This document shows, one piece after another, positions 1 through 10,122 of a stretch of 64,000 nt of DNA. Within the stretch, counting starts at the first letter, position 1; each line of letters opens with the position of its first letter. The stretch lies in NCBI RefSeq assembly GCF_008011855.1, contig NZ_VOUX01000031.1, positions 186,001 to 250,000 on the forward strand, in the 5' to 3' direction. Made by a program: the position numbers and the translations under genes. Below the pieces are notes generated by a model. It did not search any database and was not told the origin of the DNA. It saw only the letters and a program-made list of their open reading frames with translations. Origin of the DNA: Serratia bockelmannii (GTDB lineage: Bacteria > Pseudomonadota > Gammaproteobacteria > Enterobacterales > Enterobacteriaceae).

Positions 1-1106
1 ATCACGACGAATTTTACATGGCGCGCGCCTTCGAACTGGCGCGGCTGGGGCGTTTCACCACCGCGCCCAATCCGAACGTCGGCTGCGTTATCGTGCGCGA
101 CGGCGAAATTGTCGGTGAAGGCTATCATCTGCGCGCCGGCGAGCCGCATGCGGAAGTGCACGCGCTGCGCATGGCGGGCGACAAGGCGCGCGGCGCCACC
201 GCCTACGTGACGCTCGAGCCGTGCAGTCACCACGGCCGCACGCCGCCCTGCGCCGATGCGCTGGTGGCCGCCGGCGTGACGCGGGTGGTCGCGGCGATGC
301 AAGATCCCAATCCTCAGGTGGCGGGGCGCGGCTTGTACAAGCTGCAGCAAGCCGGCGTCGAAGTCCGTCATGGCCTGATGCTGGCCGAGGCCGAAGCGGT
401 CAACCTGGGCTTCCTCAAACGCATGCGCACCGGTTTCCCCTATGTGCAACTGAAGCTGGGCGCGTCGCTGGACGGCCGCACGGCGATGGCCTCCGGCGAA
501 AGCCAGTGGATCACCTCACCCGAAGCGCGTCAGGACGTGCAGCGCCTGCGCGCGCAGAGCGCCGCCATTCTCAGCACCAGCGCCACCGTACTGGCGGACG
601 ATCCGTCGCTGACGGTGCGTTGGGATGAGCTGGACGCCGAGACGCAGCGCCTCTATCCGCGCGAAAATCTGCGCCAGCCGCTGCGCATCCTGCTCGACAG
701 CCAAAATCGCATTACCCCGCAGCACCGCGTGGTGCAGCAGCCGGGCGCTACCTGGCTGGCGCGTCTGCAGGCGGATGAACAGGCCTGGCCGCAAGAGGTC
801 GAACAGTTTATCTGCCCGGCGCACGGCGGCGGCATCGATCTGGTGGTGATGATGATGCTGTTGGCTAAGCGCCAGGTGAATTCAATCTGGGTAGAGGCGG
901 GCGCAACGCTGGCCGGCGCGCTGCTGCAGGCTGGCCTGGTGGATGAGCTCATTTTGTACATCGCGCCGAAACTGTTGGGCGATAATAGCCGCGGCCTGTG
1001 TCATCTGCCGGGCCTGGAACGGCTGGCCGACGCGCCGGAATTCGTCTTTAGCGACGTGCGTCAGGTTGGCCCCGATCTGCGTTTGCGCCTGCGGGCGAAA
1101 CACTGA
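1..1106 (+). CDS. ribD: Riboflavin biosynthesis bifunctional deaminase/reductase RibD (5' end cut by window)
   Basis: RibD performs two steps of riboflavin synthesis: deamination of the GTP-derived pyrimidine, then NADPH reduction of the ribosyl side chain. The reading frame is open from the window edge; codons for HDEFY precede the first ATG at 18, matching the N-terminus of E. coli RibD (MQDEYYMARA), so the true start lies just outside. Counting from the ATG at 18, the zinc deaminase ligands are visible as HAE (about 44-46) and the PCSHHGRTPPC stretch (Cys about 69 and 78). The C-terminal reductase domain contains GASLDGRTA and ESQWIT. It is followed after 107 bp by ribH, the next-but-one pathway enzyme. 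Confidence 0.97.
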   Translation, partial: HDEFYMARAFELARLGRFTTAPNPNVGCVIVRDGEIVGEGYHLRAGEPHAEVHALRMAGDKARGATAYVTLEPCSHHGRTPPCADALVAAGVTRVVAAMQDPNPQVAGRGLYKLQQAGVEVRHGLMLAEAEAVNLGFLKRMRTGFPYVQLKLGASLDGRTAMASGESQWITSPEARQDVQRLRAQSAAILSTSATVLADDPSLTVRWDELDAETQRLYPRENLRQPLRILLDSQNRITPQHRVVQQPGATWLARLQADEQAWPQEVEQFICPAHGGGIDLVVMMMLLAKRQVNSIWVEAGATLAGALLQAGLVDELILYIAPKLLGDNSRGLCHLPGLERLADAPEFVFSDVRQVGPDLRLRLRAKH

Positions 1107-1213
1107 ATCTCGCGCCCGCGCGCCGGTTTTACAAAAGCGCCGCGCAGGCGATGAAAGAATATGATAGAATCCGCCCCCCTGCGGGGTATTGAACCCATTT
1201 TTAAGGAAAGCCC

Positions 1214-1684
1214 ATGAAAGTTATCGAAGGTGTTGTTGCTACTCCAAATGCCCGTGTGGCGATCGCAATTGCACGTTTTAACAATTTCATCAACGACAGC
1301 CTGCTGGAAGGTGCCATCGACGCGCTGAAACGCATTGGTCAGGTTGCTGACGACAACATCACCGTTGTCTGGGTCCCGGGCGCTTACGAGCTGCCGCTGA
1401 CGGCGAGCGTATTGGCCAAAACCGGCAAATACGACGCGGTTATCGCGCTGGGCACCGTTATCCGTGGGGGCACCGCGCACTTCGAATATGTAGCGGGCGA
1501 AGCCAGCTCCGGCATCGGCAACGTTGCGATGAATGCCGAAATCCCGGTTGCCTTTGGCGTGCTGACCACCGAAAGCATCGAACAGGCGATCGAACGCGCC
1601 GGCACCAAAGCGGGCAACAAGGGCGCTGAAGCCGCGCTGACCGCACTTGAAATGATTAATGTTATCAAAGCTATTAAAGCCTGA
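1214..1684 (+). CDS. ribH: 6,7-dimethyl-8-ribityllumazine synthase
   Basis: Lumazine synthase condenses the RibD-pathway pyrimidine with dihydroxybutanone phosphate, giving the direct precursor of riboflavin; the family forms icosahedral 60-mers in the cytoplasm. The 156-residue length equals that of the E. coli enzyme. Family landmarks are ARFNNFI near the N-terminus, WVPGAYELP, and [14 protein letters not shown], which carries the substrate-contacting and catalytic His region. A purine-rich AAGGAAAG ribosome site lies just before the ATG. nusB starts 20 bp downstream, so the two are very probably cotranscribed. Also called ribE in E. coli. Confidence 0.97.
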   Translation: MKVIEGVVATPNARVAIAIARFNNFINDSLLEGAIDALKRIGQVADDNITVVWVPGAYELPLTASVLAKTGKYDAVIALGTVIRGGTAHFEYVAGEASSGIGNVAMNAEIPVAFGVLTTESIEQAIERAGTKAGNKGAEAALTALEMINVIKAIKA

Positions 1685-1704
1685 ATTTAGTTAAGGGGAA
1701 TTCC

Positions 1705-2121
1705 GTGAAACCTGCTGCTCGTCGCCGCGCTCGTGAGTGCGCTGTTCAAGCGCTTTACTCTTGGCAGTTGTCTAAAAACGACCTTGCCGATGTTGAACAC
1801 CAGTTCCTGACGGAGCAGGATGTCAAAGATGTTGACGTCGCCTATTTTCGCGAGTTGCTGTCCGGCGCGGCAGTGAATGCAGGTATGCTGGACGAACTGA
1901 TGGCGCCTTACCTGTCGCGTCAGCTCGAAGAGCTGGGCCAGGTGGAGCGCGCGGTGCTGCGCGTCGCGCTGTTTGAACTGAAAATGCGCGAGGATGTCCC
2001 TTATAAGGTGGCGATTAACGAAGCGATCGAGCTGGCGAAAACCTTCGGCGCGGAAGACAGCCACAAGTTTGTGAACGGGGTGCTGGATAAAGTGGCGCCA
2101 ACCCTTCGCAAGAAAAAGTAA
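1705..2121 (+). CDS. nusB: Transcription antitermination protein NusB
   Basis: NusB pairs with NusE (ribosomal protein S10) on boxA RNA and helps rRNA operons escape premature termination. The protein has 138 residues, about the usual length (139 in E. coli). It starts [20 protein letters not shown], the arginine-rich boxA-binding N-terminus, and ends in a basic LRKKK tail. It follows ribH by 20 bp with an AGGGGAA ribosome site before the GTG start. A strong hairpin lies between it and thiL, so part of the transcription probably stops here. Confidence 0.97.
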   Translation: MKPAARRRARECAVQALYSWQLSKNDLADVEHQFLTEQDVKDVDVAYFRELLSGAAVNAGMLDELMAPYLSRQLEELGQVERAVLRVALFELKMREDVPYKVAINEAIELAKTFGAEDSHKFVNGVLDKVAPTLRKKK

Positions 2122-2125
2122 AACA

Positions 2126-2156
2126 TTAAGGCCGGCATTCCCGGCCTTAATTTCTT
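2126..2156 (+). terminator. Rho-independent terminator after nusB
   Basis: A 10-bp perfect stem (TTAAGGCCGG / CCGGCCTTAA) with a 5-nt loop is followed by TTTCTTCT. It lies in the 51-bp nusB-thiL gap, so thiL is probably expressed by read-through or its own weak promoter. Confidence 0.75.
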
Positions 2157-2172
2157 CTAGTGGAATATCGAT

Positions 2173-3165
2173 ATGGCATGCGGCGAATTTGACCTCATTG
2201 CCCGCTATTTTGACCGGTTTAAGCGCGTGCGCCGGGATGTACAGTTGGGCATTGGAGATGACTGCGCACTGCTGGCAGTGCCGGAAAAACAGCTGGTGGC
2301 CGTCAGTACCGATACGCTGGTGGCGGGCATTCACTTCCTGCCGGACATCGATCCGGCCGATCTCGGTTACAAGGCGCTGGCGGTCAATCTGAGCGATCTG
2401 GCGGCGATGGGCGCCGATCCTGCGTGGCTCTCGCTGGCCCTGACCCTGCCGGAGGTGAACGAGCCGTGGCTGAAGGCCTTCAGCGACAGCCTATTCGATC
2501 AGCTCAACTATTACGGCATGCAGCTGATTGGCGGCGATACCACGCGCGGCCCGCTGAGCATGACGTTGACCATTCAGGGGCTGATCCCGGCCGGCCGGGC
2601 GCTGACCCGCAGCGGCGCGCGCATCGGCGACTGGATCTATGTGACCGGCACGCTGGGCGACAGCGCCGCCGGTCTGGCGATCCTGCAGGATCGCCTGGCG
2701 GTGACGGATGCGGCGGCGCGCGATTATCTGGTCGCGCGTCATCTGCGACCGCAGCCGCGGGTGTTGCAGGGGCAGGCGCTGCGCGATCTGGCCAGCTCGG
2801 CGATCGACATCTCCGATGGCCTGATTTCCGATCTGAAGCATATCCTGAAGGCCAGCGACTGTGGCGCACGCATCGTACTGGACGAGCTGCCGATGTCGCA
2901 GGCGCTGAGCAGCCACGCCGATGCCGAGCAGGCGCTGCGTTGGGCGCTGGCGGGCGGCGAAGATTACGAGCTGTGCTTCACCGTGCCGGAGATCAACCGC
3001 GGCGCGCTGGAAGTGGCGCTGAGCCACCTTGGAGCCGACTACACCTGTATCGGCCAAATTGGCCCGCTGTCTGAAGGTATTCGCTATTATCGCGACGATG
3101 AGGCGGTAGAGCTGGACTGGGCCGGCTTCGATCATTTCAACGCGGAGCCGGGCACCGATGGATGA
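2173..3165 (+). CDS. thiL: Thiamine-monophosphate kinase
   Basis: ThiL phosphorylates thiamine monophosphate to the active cofactor thiamine pyrophosphate using ATP. At 330 residues it is slightly longer than the E. coli protein (325). It belongs to the PurM/AIR-synthase fold: GIGDDCAL near the N-terminus binds metal and nucleotide, followed by [22 protein letters not shown] and [20 protein letters not shown] and [10 protein letters not shown] are typical of the C-terminal half. It overlaps pgpA by 8 bp, as in E. coli, indicating translational coupling with an unrelated lipid gene. Confidence 0.97.
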   Translation: MACGEFDLIARYFDRFKRVRRDVQLGIGDDCALLAVPEKQLVAVSTDTLVAGIHFLPDIDPADLGYKALAVNLSDLAAMGADPAWLSLALTLPEVNEPWLKAFSDSLFDQLNYYGMQLIGGDTTRGPLSMTLTIQGLIPAGRALTRSGARIGDWIYVTGTLGDSAAGLAILQDRLAVTDAAARDYLVARHLRPQPRVLQGQALRDLASSAIDISDGLISDLKHILKASDCGARIVLDELPMSQALSSHADAEQALRWALAGGEDYELCFTVPEINRGALEVALSHLGADYTCIGQIGPLSEGIRYYRDDEAVELDWAGFDHFNAEPGTDG

Positions 3166-3652
3166 AGCCAAGCGCCGGCTGCGGATGAGCAATCCGTGGC
3201 ACCTGCTGGCCACCGGTTTTGGCAGCGGTTTGTCGCCGGTGATGCCGGGCACCATGGGATCGCTGGCGGCGATCCCGTTCTGGCTGCTGCTGATCCAACT
3301 GCCGTGGCAGCTTTACTCGCTGGCGGTGATGTTCAGCATTTGCATCGGCGTCTATATTTGCCATCGCACGGCAAAAGACATGAAGGTGCACGATCACGGC
3401 AGCATCGTCTGGGACGAGTTCGTCGGCATGTGGATCACGCTGATGGCGTTGCCGGTCAACGATTGGCGCTGGGTCGCCGCCGGTTTCGTCATCTTCCGCA
3501 TTCTGGATATGTGGAAGCCGTGGCCGATCCGCTGGTTCGACCGCAACGTGCATGGCGGCATGGGTATTATGGTCGACGATATTATCGCCGGCGTGCTGTC
3601 CGCCGGCATCATCTACCTGATTGGGCACCACTGGCCGATCGGGCTGTTCTGA
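3158..3652 (+). CDS. pgpA: Phosphatidylglycerophosphatase A
   Basis: PgpA removes the phosphate from phosphatidylglycerophosphate to give phosphatidylglycerol in the inner membrane. The 164-residue protein contains several hydrophobic segments (for example around [14 protein letters not shown] and [15 protein letters not shown]) and the conserved acidic stretch WDEFVGMW together with [15 protein letters not shown], the family's catalytic signature. The start overlaps the thiL end by 8 bp. A GC-rich hairpin follows the stop. Confidence 0.96.
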   Translation: MDEAKRRLRMSNPWHLLATGFGSGLSPVMPGTMGSLAAIPFWLLLIQLPWQLYSLAVMFSICIGVYICHRTAKDMKVHDHGSIVWDEFVGMWITLMALPVNDWRWVAAGFVIFRILDMWKPWPIRWFDRNVHGGMGIMVDDIIAGVLSAGIIYLIGHHWPIGLF

Positions 3653-3657
3653 CAGAC

Positions 3658-3687
3658 GGGCGCGCTGTTTCGCGCCCGCTTCTCTTT
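3658..3687 (+). terminator. Rho-independent terminator after pgpA
   Basis: Stem GGGCGCG / CGCGCCC with a 6-nt loop, then a pyrimidine-rich tract GCTTCTCTTT. It separates pgpA from the convergent aldo/keto reductase gene, whose stop lies within the same tract. Confidence 0.7.
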
Positions 3688-4660
3688 ATTCAAACCCTGT
3701 CACCCGATGCGGCACGTAAGCCGTCTCCAGTTCCGCCACCTCTTGTGGCGACAAACTCAAATCGACTGCGGCGATGGCGTCGTCCAGCTGTTCGCTGCGC
3801 GAAGCGCCGACGATCGGCGCGCTGACTGCCGGCTTGTTCAGCAGCCAGGCCAGCGCGATCTGCGCGCGTGGCACGCCGCGTTCGTCGGCGAGGCTGGCGA
3901 CGCGCTCGGCGATAATGGCGTCAATGCCTTCGGTTTCCTCGTACAGGCTCTTGCCGAACTGGTCGGAAACCAGCCGCGCGGTGGTTTCGCCCCAGGGGCG
4001 GGTCAGGCGGCCGCGCGCCAGCGGGCTCCACGGCAGCACGGCGATGCCTTCGGCGGCGCACAGCGGGTGCATCTCGCGCTCTTCTTCGCGCTGGATCAGG
4101 TTGTATTGATCCTGCATGCTGACGAAGCGCGTCCAGCCGTGCAGATCGGCGGTATACAGCGCTTTGGCGAACTGCCAGGCGTACATCGAGGAGGCGCCGA
4201 TGTATCGCGCCTTACCGGCTTTCACCACGTCGTGCAGCGCTTCCAGCGTCTCTTCCAGCGGCGTTTCGTAATCCCAGCGATGGATTTGCAGCAAATCGAC
4301 ATAGTCGGTGCCCAGACGCCGCAGGCTGTCGTCGATGGATTGCATGATCTTGGCGCGCGACAAACCGCGCTCCAGGTTGCTCAGCGGGAAATACACCTTG
4401 GTGGCGATCACCACCTCCTCGCGGCGCGCATAGTCGCGCAGTGCCCGGCCGAGGATCTCCTCGCTGCTGCCGTCGGAATAGCTGTTGGCGGTGTCGAAAA
4501 AGTTGATGCCGGCTTCCAGCGCCTGTTTCAGCAGCGGACGGCTACTCTCTTCAGGCAGCGTCCAGGCGTGATTGCCGCGGTTCGGTTCGCCGTAGGTCAT
4601 GCAACCCAGGCAGATGCGCGAGACGTTCAGATCGGTGTTGCCCAGTTTCAGGTACTTCAT
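3686..4660 (-). CDS. yajO: Aldo/keto reductase, YajO family
   Basis: A cytoplasmic NADPH-dependent aldo/keto reductase. The 324-residue length matches E. coli YajO. The catalytic tetrad of the superfamily can be read directly: Asp56 and Tyr61 in FFDTANSYSDG, Lys88 in VIATKVYFP and His127 in LLQIHRWDYETP. The C-terminal SAPIVGASR is the cofactor-binding signature. It sits downstream of dxs on the same strand but is separated from it by a strong terminator. YajO has been linked to deoxyxylulose-phosphate and thiamine metabolism in E. coli, which would fit the neighbourhood, but its physiological substrate is not shown by the sequence. Confidence 0.93.
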   Translation of the reverse strand: MKYLKLGNTDLNVSRICLGCMTYGEPNRGNHAWTLPEESSRPLLKQALEAGINFFDTANSYSDGSSEEILGRALRDYARREEVVIATKVYFPLSNLERGLSRAKIMQSIDDSLRRLGTDYVDLLQIHRWDYETPLEETLEALHDVVKAGKARYIGASSMYAWQFAKALYTADLHGWTRFVSMQDQYNLIQREEEREMHPLCAAEGIAVLPWSPLARGRLTRPWGETTARLVSDQFGKSLYEETEGIDAIIAERVASLADERGVPRAQIALAWLLNKPAVSAPIVGASRSEQLDDAIAAVDLSLSPQEVAELETAYVPHRVTGFE

Positions 4661-4715
4661 GCTTGCCTCCCATTCACAGCTCAGACAGTAACTGTAGCGC
4701 GGATCCCGAAGGGCG

Positions 4716-4747
4716 GAAACGAAAACGCCCCCGAGAGCGGAGGCGTT
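4716..4747 (-). terminator. Terminator after dxs
   Basis: A 10-bp stem with one mismatch (AACGCCCCCG / CGGAGGCGTT on the plus strand, loop AGAG) is flanked by T-runs on both strands. Read on the minus strand it ends the xseB-ispA-dxs transcript before yajO. Confidence 0.75.
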
Positions 4748-4767
4748 TTTTCAGGCGCGGGGGCTGA

Positions 4768-6633
4768 TTACTGCGCCAGCCAGGTTTCGATTTGGCGCTG
4801 AATGCCGGCGGCGTCCAGCCCCAGATCGGCGCGCAGCTCTTCCTGGCTGCCCTGCGAGACGAAGCTGTCCGGCAGGCCGAGGTTCAGCACCGGCACCGGG
4901 CGGCGTTTGGCCATCAGCAGTTCGTTAACGCCGCTACCGGCGCCGCCCATGATCGCGTTCTCTTCCAGCGTGACCAGCGTTTCATGGCTGGCGGCCAGTT
5001 CGAGCACCAACTGCTCGTCCAGCGGTTTGACGAAGCGCATGTCGACCAGCGTGGCGTTGAGCGCCTCCGCCGCTTGCGCGGCCTCCGGCAGCAGGGTGCC
5101 GAAGTTGAGAATGGCGATCTTTTCCCCCTGACGGCGCACCACGCCTTTGCCGATCGGCAGCAGGCTGAGCGGCTCCAGCGCAGCGCCGGTGCCGGTGCCG
5201 CGCGGATAGCGCACGGCGCTCGGGCCATCGTTATAGTGATAGCCGGTATACAGCATCTGCCGGCATTCGTTCTCGTCGCTTGGCGTCATGATCACCATGG
5301 TCGGGATGCAGCGCATGAACGACAGATCGAACGCCCCCTGATGGGTCTGGCCGTCGGCGCCGACGATGCCGCCGCGATCGATGGCGAACATCACCGGCAG
5401 GTTTTGGATCGCCACATCATGGATCAGCTGATCGTAGGCGCGTTGCAGGAAGGTGGAATAGATCGCCACCACCGGCTTGTAGCCGCCGATCGCCAGCCCG
5501 GCGGCGAAAGTGACCGCGTGCTGCTCGGCGATCGCCACGTCGAAATATTGCTGCGGGTAGTCGCGAGAGAACTGCACCATGCCGGAGCCTTCGCGCATCG
5601 CCGGCGTGATCGCCATCAGCGAGCTGTCTTTGGCGGCGGTTTCACACAGCCAGTCGCCGAAGATTTTCGAATAGGTCGGCAGACCTCCGGCGCTTTTCGG
5701 CAGCGTGCCGCTGGCGGGATCGAACTTCGGCACCGCGTGGAAGCTGATCGGATCCTTCTCCGCCGGCGCGTAACCACGGCCTTTCTTGGTCATGATGTGC
5801 AACAGCTGTGGGCCTTTCAGATCGCGCATGTTTTTCAACGTGGCGACCAGGCCCTGTACGTCGTGCCCGTCTACCGGGCCGATGTAGTTGAAGCCCAGCT
5901 CTTCGAACAGCGTACCCGGCACCACCATGCCTTTCAGGTGCTCTTCGGTGCGTTTCACCAGCTCCTTGATCGGCGGCACGCCGGCCAGCACTTTCTTGCC
6001 GCCTTCGCGCAGGGTGGAGTAAAGCTTACCGGACAGCAGCTGCGCCAGATGATTGTTCAGCGCGCCGACGTTTTCCGAGATCGACATCTCGTTGTCGTTC
6101 AGCACCACCAGCATGTCCGGGTTGATGTCGCCGGCGTGGTTCATCGCTTCGAACGCCATGCCGGCGGTGATGGCGCCGTCGCCGATCACACACACCGTGC
6201 GGCGGCCTTTGCCTTCACGCTCTGCCGCCACCGCCATGCCGAGGCCGGCGCTGATCGAGGTCGATGAGTGGCCGACCGACAGCACGTCGTATTCGCTTTC
6301 GGCGCGCCACGGGAAGGGGTGCAAGCCGTTCTTTTGCCGAATGGTGGCGATGCGGTCGCGACGGCCGGTCAGAATTTTGTGCGGGTAGGCCTGGTGGCCG
6401 ACGTCCCACACCAGATGATCGAACGGCGTGTTGTAGACGAAATGCAACGCCACCGTCAGTTCGACGGTACCCAGCCCGGAGGCAAAGTGGCCGCTGGAAC
6501 GACTGACGCTGTTCAGCAGGTATTGCCGCAGCTCATCGCACAGCTTCGGCAAGCTCTCTTTGGGCAGCGAGCGGAGTTCCTCGGGGTTTTCCGCTAGCGC
6601 CAGGGTTGGGTATTTGGCTATATCAAGACTCAT
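4768..6633 (-). CDS. dxs: 1-deoxy-D-xylulose-5-phosphate synthase
   Basis: Dxs condenses pyruvate with glyceraldehyde 3-phosphate, the committed step of the MEP isoprenoid route and a source of thiamine and pyridoxal precursors. The 621 residues match the family (620 in E. coli). The thiamine-pyrophosphate motif GDG (about 151-153) through LVVLNDN (to about 181) is intact, as are GHSSTSIS (about 121) and the transketolase pyrimidine-domain stretch [13 protein letters not shown]. It lies last in the minus-strand run xseB-ispA-dxs, 34 bp after ispA, so two successive isoprenoid steps are cotranscribed. Confidence 0.98.
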   Translation of the reverse strand: MSLDIAKYPTLALAENPEELRSLPKESLPKLCDELRQYLLNSVSRSSGHFASGLGTVELTVALHFVYNTPFDHLVWDVGHQAYPHKILTGRRDRIATIRQKNGLHPFPWRAESEYDVLSVGHSSTSISAGLGMAVAAEREGKGRRTVCVIGDGAITAGMAFEAMNHAGDINPDMLVVLNDNEMSISENVGALNNHLAQLLSGKLYSTLREGGKKVLAGVPPIKELVKRTEEHLKGMVVPGTLFEELGFNYIGPVDGHDVQGLVATLKNMRDLKGPQLLHIMTKKGRGYAPAEKDPISFHAVPKFDPASGTLPKSAGGLPTYSKIFGDWLCETAAKDSSLMAITPAMREGSGMVQFSRDYPQQYFDVAIAEQHAVTFAAGLAIGGYKPVVAIYSTFLQRAYDQLIHDVAIQNLPVMFAIDRGGIVGADGQTHQGAFDLSFMRCIPTMVIMTPSDENECRQMLYTGYHYNDGPSAVRYPRGTGTGAALEPLSLLPIGKGVVRRQGEKIAILNFGTLLPEAAQAAEALNATLVDMRFVKPLDEQLVLELAASHETLVTLEENAIMGGAGSGVNELLMAKRRPVPVLNLGLPDSFVSQGSQEELRADLGLDAAGIQRQIETWLAQ

Positions 6634-6667
6634 TCGATACTCATATCAGAGGAGTTAACGTCACACG

Positions 6668-7588
6668 TTAATTGTCGCGTTCAATAATGAAGCTGGCTAA
6701 CGCTCGCAATGGCGCTGTGTTATAAGATTGCGCTGCCAAAGTGTCCAATGCAGCTAATGCTTCCTGATAGAGATCCCACGCTTTTGCTTTCGCGCTGTCA
6801 AGCCCGAGTAACGCCGGGTAGGTACTCTTTCCGTGTTGTTGGTCCGCTCCCTGGCGCTTGCCGATTTTCTCAGTCTCGCCGACAACGTCCAAAATGTCAT
6901 CCTGAACCTGGAACGCCAGACCAACCGCGGCGGCATAACGATCCAGCTGCGGCAGCGCCGCTCGCCCGGCTTCGCCGGCGCTCAGCGCGCCCAAGCGCAC
7001 CGCCGCGCGGATCAGCGCGCCGGTTTTGTGGCGGTGGATCTGCTCTAGCGCCTGCAGATCGACGCGCTTGCCTTCGGCTTCCAGATCCAGTGATTGGCCG
7101 CCGCACATGCCGGCTACGCCGCTGGCGGTCGCCAGTTCGGAGACCATCGCCAGCCGATCGCGCAACGCCACGTCAGGCATTTCGGCATCGGCCAGGATCG
7201 AAAACGCCAGCGTTTGCAGCGCATCGCCGGCCAGGATCGCGTTGGCTTCGCCGAATTTAATGTGGCAGGTCGGCTGGCCGCGGCGCAGATCGTCGTCGTC
7301 CATCGCCGGCAGATCGTCGTGGATCAGCGAGTAGGCGTGTATGCATTCCACCGCTGCCGCCGGCGCGTCCAGGTTGGTCAGCGACACGCCGAACATCTGG
7401 CCGGTGGTGTAGACCAGGAACGGCCGTAGGCGCTTGCCGCCCAGCAAGGCGCCATGACGCATCGCCGCCACCATGTTGCCGTCGTTGAACGGCAGCGGGG
7501 CGATGAAGTCCAACAGCGCGCGATCGGCACGCTGGCGGAAAATCTGCATTTGATCGGCAAAAGCGGCCGATGGGGCGATCTCAGACAT
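6668..7588 (-). CDS. ispA: Farnesyl diphosphate synthase (geranyltranstransferase)
   Basis: IspA joins isopentenyl diphosphate to dimethylallyl and geranyl diphosphate to make farnesyl diphosphate, the precursor of quinone side chains, undecaprenol and heme O. Both aspartate-rich metal-binding motifs are present: DDLPAMDDD (about 91-99) and DDILD (about 230-234). GGKRLRP (about 50-56) binds the homoallylic substrate. The 306-residue length is slightly above E. coli (299). It begins only 5 bp after xseB. Its product feeds CyoE (heme O synthesis), encoded 6 kb away. Confidence 0.97.
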   Translation of the reverse strand: MSEIAPSAAFADQMQIFRQRADRALLDFIAPLPFNDGNMVAAMRHGALLGGKRLRPFLVYTTGQMFGVSLTNLDAPAAAVECIHAYSLIHDDLPAMDDDDLRRGQPTCHIKFGEANAILAGDALQTLAFSILADAEMPDVALRDRLAMVSELATASGVAGMCGGQSLDLEAEGKRVDLQALEQIHRHKTGALIRAAVRLGALSAGEAGRAALPQLDRYAAAVGLAFQVQDDILDVVGETEKIGKRQGADQQHGKSTYPALLGLDSAKAKAWDLYQEALAALDTLAAQSYNTAPLRALASFIIERDN

Positions 7589-7593
7589 GTCGG

Positions 7594-7857
7594 TTACTCG
7601 GTATCCGGTGTGAAAGGCGTCAGCGCCGCATCGTCGGCGCTGTCGTTAAGGAGTATCTGCACACGCTGTTCCGCCTGTTGCAGTTTCTGCTGGCCTTGAC
7701 GCGCCAGCTGTACGCCACGTTCGAACTCGTTCAGCGCGTCTTCCAGCGGCAATTCGCCTGACTCCAGACGCGTCACGATGCTTTCCAGCTCGCCGAGGGC
7801 GCTTTCAAAGCTGGCAGTTTGCTCTGTACTGGCTGATTGTGCTGGTTTTTTCGGCAT
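7594..7857 (-). CDS. xseB: Exodeoxyribonuclease VII small subunit
   Basis: XseB is the small helical subunit that packs in several copies around XseA; the enzyme degrades single-stranded DNA. The 87-residue protein carries the family core [19 protein letters not shown] and [16 protein letters not shown], followed by a helical [14 protein letters not shown] stretch. Its C-terminus is somewhat longer than that of E. coli XseB (80 residues). First gene of the minus-strand run with ispA and dxs, divergent from thiI; the 160-bp gap between them must hold both promoters. Confidence 0.95.
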   Translation of the reverse strand: MPKKPAQSASTEQTASFESALGELESIVTRLESGELPLEDALNEFERGVQLARQGQQKLQQAEQRVQILLNDSADDAALTPFTPDTE

Positions 7858-8017
7858 AATTTTCTTTTTACGTCATCATGTGAACCGTGGCGCCAGAGCC
7901 TATCCTAGCGGATCTTGATTAGCAAATCATGGCGCTCATGTGTGGTTTTGTGCGCAGAGCACGGCGATATGGTGATATACTCCGCGCCGTAATTCTTATC
8001 TGACAACAAAGACCGCC

Positions 8018-9466
8018 ATGAAGTTTATCATTAAATTGTTCCCGGAAATCACCATCAAGAGCCAATCTGTGCGCTTGCGCTTTATCAAGATTCTCTCGAC
8101 CAATATTCGCAACGTCCTGAAGCAGTATGATGAAACGCTGGCGGTCGTCCGTCACTGGGATCATATCGAAGTTCGCGCCAAAGATGAAAACCAGCGGCCG
8201 ATCATCGCCGACGCCCTGACGCGCATTCCCGGCATCCACCATATTTTGGAAGTGGAAGACCGCGCTTATACCGACATCCACCACATCTTCGAGCAGACGC
8301 TGGAAGCCTACCGCGCCCAGTTGGAAGGCAAAACCTTCTGCGTGCGCGTCAAGCGCCGCGGCAAGCAGGCGTTCAATTCGCAGGACGTGGAGCGCTACGT
8401 CGGCGGCGGCCTGAACCAGCATATCGAGAGCGCGCGCGTTAACCTTAGCCGCCCGCAGGTCACGGTAAACCTGGAGATTGAAGACGACAAGCTGATGCTG
8501 GTCAAACGCCGCCTCGAAGGCATCGGTGGTTACCCGGTCGGCACCCAGGAAGACGTACTGTCGTTGATTTCCGGCGGTTTCGACTCGGGCGTCTCCAGCT
8601 ATATGTTGATGCGTCGCGGTTGCCGCGTGCACTTCTGCTTCTTCAACCTGGGCGGCGCTGCGCACGAGATCGGCGTGAAGCAGGTGGCACATTATCTCTG
8701 GAATCGCTTCGCCAGTTCGCACAAGGTGCGCTTCGTCGCTATCGACTTCGAGCCGGTGGTGGGCGAGATCCTGGAGAAGGTCGACGACGGCCAGATGGGC
8801 GTGGTCCTCAAGCGCATGATGGTGCGCGCCGCTTCGCAAGTAGCCGAACGCTACGGCGTGCAGGCGTTGGTGACCGGTGAGGCGCTGGGGCAGGTCTCCA
8901 GCCAGACGCTGACCAACCTGCGCTTGATCGACAATGCGTCCGATACCTTGATCCTGCGTCCGCTGATCTCGCACGATAAAGAGCACATCATCAAGCTGGC
9001 GCGCGAAATCGGCACTGAAGACTTCGCCAAAACCATGCCGGAATATTGCGGTGTGATTTCGAAGAGCCCGACGGTAAAAGCCGTCAAGGCCAAGATCGAA
9101 GAGGAAGAGAGCCACTTCGATTTCAGCATTCTTGACCGCGTGGTGAGCGAGGCGAAGAACGTTGATATCCGCTCTATCGCCGAACAGACGCAGGAACAGG
9201 TGACCGAGGTGGAAACCGTCGCGGCCTTTGGCGCCGACGAGGTGATCCTGGATATCCGGTCCAACGACGAGCAGGAAGAGAAACCGCTGCAGCTGGAACA
9301 GGTTGAAGTGAAAGCGCTGCCGTTCTACAAGCTGAGCACCCAGTTTGGTAATCTGGACCAGAGCAAAACCTACCTGCTGTACTGCGAGCGCGGCGTGATG
9401 AGCCGCCTGCAGGCGCTGTACCTGTTGGAGCAGGGCTTCAACAACGTGAAGGTTTATCGCCCGTAA
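8018..9466 (+). CDS. thiI: tRNA 4-thiouridine sulfurtransferase / thiazole sulfur carrier ThiI
   Basis: ThiI moves persulfide sulfur from IscS to uridine 8 of tRNA and into the thiazole of thiamine. Domains in order: N-terminal ferredoxin-like and THUMP RNA-binding region (about 1-165), PP-loop adenylation domain with SGGFDS at about 185-190, and a C-terminal rhodanese domain (about 400-482). The rhodanese catalytic cysteine falls at residue 456 ([10 protein letters not shown]), the same position as in E. coli. A TATACT -10-like element lies at 7976-7981, but I could not fit a -35 to it. Confidence 0.97.
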   Translation: MKFIIKLFPEITIKSQSVRLRFIKILSTNIRNVLKQYDETLAVVRHWDHIEVRAKDENQRPIIADALTRIPGIHHILEVEDRAYTDIHHIFEQTLEAYRAQLEGKTFCVRVKRRGKQAFNSQDVERYVGGGLNQHIESARVNLSRPQVTVNLEIEDDKLMLVKRRLEGIGGYPVGTQEDVLSLISGGFDSGVSSYMLMRRGCRVHFCFFNLGGAAHEIGVKQVAHYLWNRFASSHKVRFVAIDFEPVVGEILEKVDDGQMGVVLKRMMVRAASQVAERYGVQALVTGEALGQVSSQTLTNLRLIDNASDTLILRPLISHDKEHIIKLAREIGTEDFAKTMPEYCGVISKSPTVKAVKAKIEEEESHFDFSILDRVVSEAKNVDIRSIAEQTQEQVTEVETVAAFGADEVILDIRSNDEQEEKPLQLEQVEVKALPFYKLSTQFGNLDQSKTYLLYCERGVMSRLQALYLLEQGFNNVKVYRP

Positions 9467-9488
9467 CGCACGGAGCGGCATCAACGAG

Positions 9489-9520
9489 AAGGGCTGAACC
9501 GATGTTCAGCCCTTTTTTAT
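9489..9520 (+). terminator. Terminator between thiI and yajL
   Basis: An 11-bp perfect stem (AAGGGCTGAAC / GTTCAGCCCTT, loop CGAT) is followed by TTTTTTAT, ending thiI transcription before the convergent yajL. Confidence 0.88.
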
Positions 9521-9531
9521 CGGCAAGCCGC

Positions 9532-10122
9532 TCAGTCGCGGAAGTCGTACATCCCCGGGATCAGCACCAGCTGCGCGGCGATCTCCGCCGCCTTGGCTTT
9601 ACCAAGCAGCAGGTCTATCAGCTTCAGCGCGAACTCCATCGCGGTGCCCGGCCCCTGGCTGGTGAGCAGGTTGACGCGGGCATCGTACACCACGCGGCGC
9701 TCCATCCATTTATCCGCCGGTATCTGGTCTTTCAGGCCCGGGAAGCCGGTCATGTTGCCGATCGGGAACAGATCGTGGTGTTGCAGCACCAGCGCCGGCG
9801 CCGCGCAGATGGCGGCGACGATGTTGCCCTGCAGATGCATTTGCCGCACCTTCTCCACCAGCAGCGGGCTGTCGCGGAAGCATTCCGCGCCTTTCAGGCC
9901 GCCGGGCAGCACGATGGCGTCGAACGGCTCATCGACGATCGCCACCAGCGGCGCGTCGGCCAGCAGCTTGACGCCGCGCGAACAGACGATAGTCAGCTCG
10001 CCGTCGCCGGCAACGCTGGCGATAGTGACTTTTACGCCCGCCCGCACCAGCAGGTCGATGGTGGTGACGGCTTCGGTTTCTTCGCTACCAGGTGCCAGGC
10101 AGACCAGCGCCGATACGCTCAT
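9532..10122 (-). CDS. yajL: Protein/nucleotide deglycase-like protein YajL (DJ-1/PfpI family)
   Basis: YajL is a DJ-1 family protein linked to oxidative-stress protection and to repair of glycated proteins and nucleotides; the deglycase activity is debated in the literature. The redox cysteine is at residue 106 in AAICAAPA, with the partner Glu in PGSEETEAV near residues 14-15. An ATG six bases further upstream (10128) exists, but the AAAGGA ribosome site spaces better to the ATG at 10122, which also gives the 196-residue E. coli length. The gene starts inside the 3' end of panE (38-bp overlap), so translation is probably coupled. Confidence 0.94.
   Translation of the reverse strand: MSVSALVCLAPGSEETEAVTTIDLLVRAGVKVTIASVAGDGELTIVCSRGVKLLADAPLVAIVDEPFDAIVLPGGLKGAECFRDSPLLVEKVRQMHLQGNIVAAICAAPALVLQHHDLFPIGNMTGFPGLKDQIPADKWMERRVVYDARVNLLTSQGPGTAMEFALKLIDLLLGKAKAAEIAAQLVLIPGMYDFRD

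Noticed and set aside
2122-2172. TPP riboswitch before thiL or thiI
   Set aside because: The gap before thiL holds only a terminator, and no thi-box sequence was seen before thiL or thiI.
4792-6267. Long plus-strand ORF (491 codons) opposite dxs
   Set aside because: It is antisense to an intact, well-matched dxs; long opposite-strand frames are expected in GC-rich coding DNA. Its product is Arg/Gln/His-rich with no recognisable domain.
7919-9484. Minus-strand ORF of 521 codons opposite thiI
   Set aside because: Shadow of thiI; no family similarity and no ribosome site.
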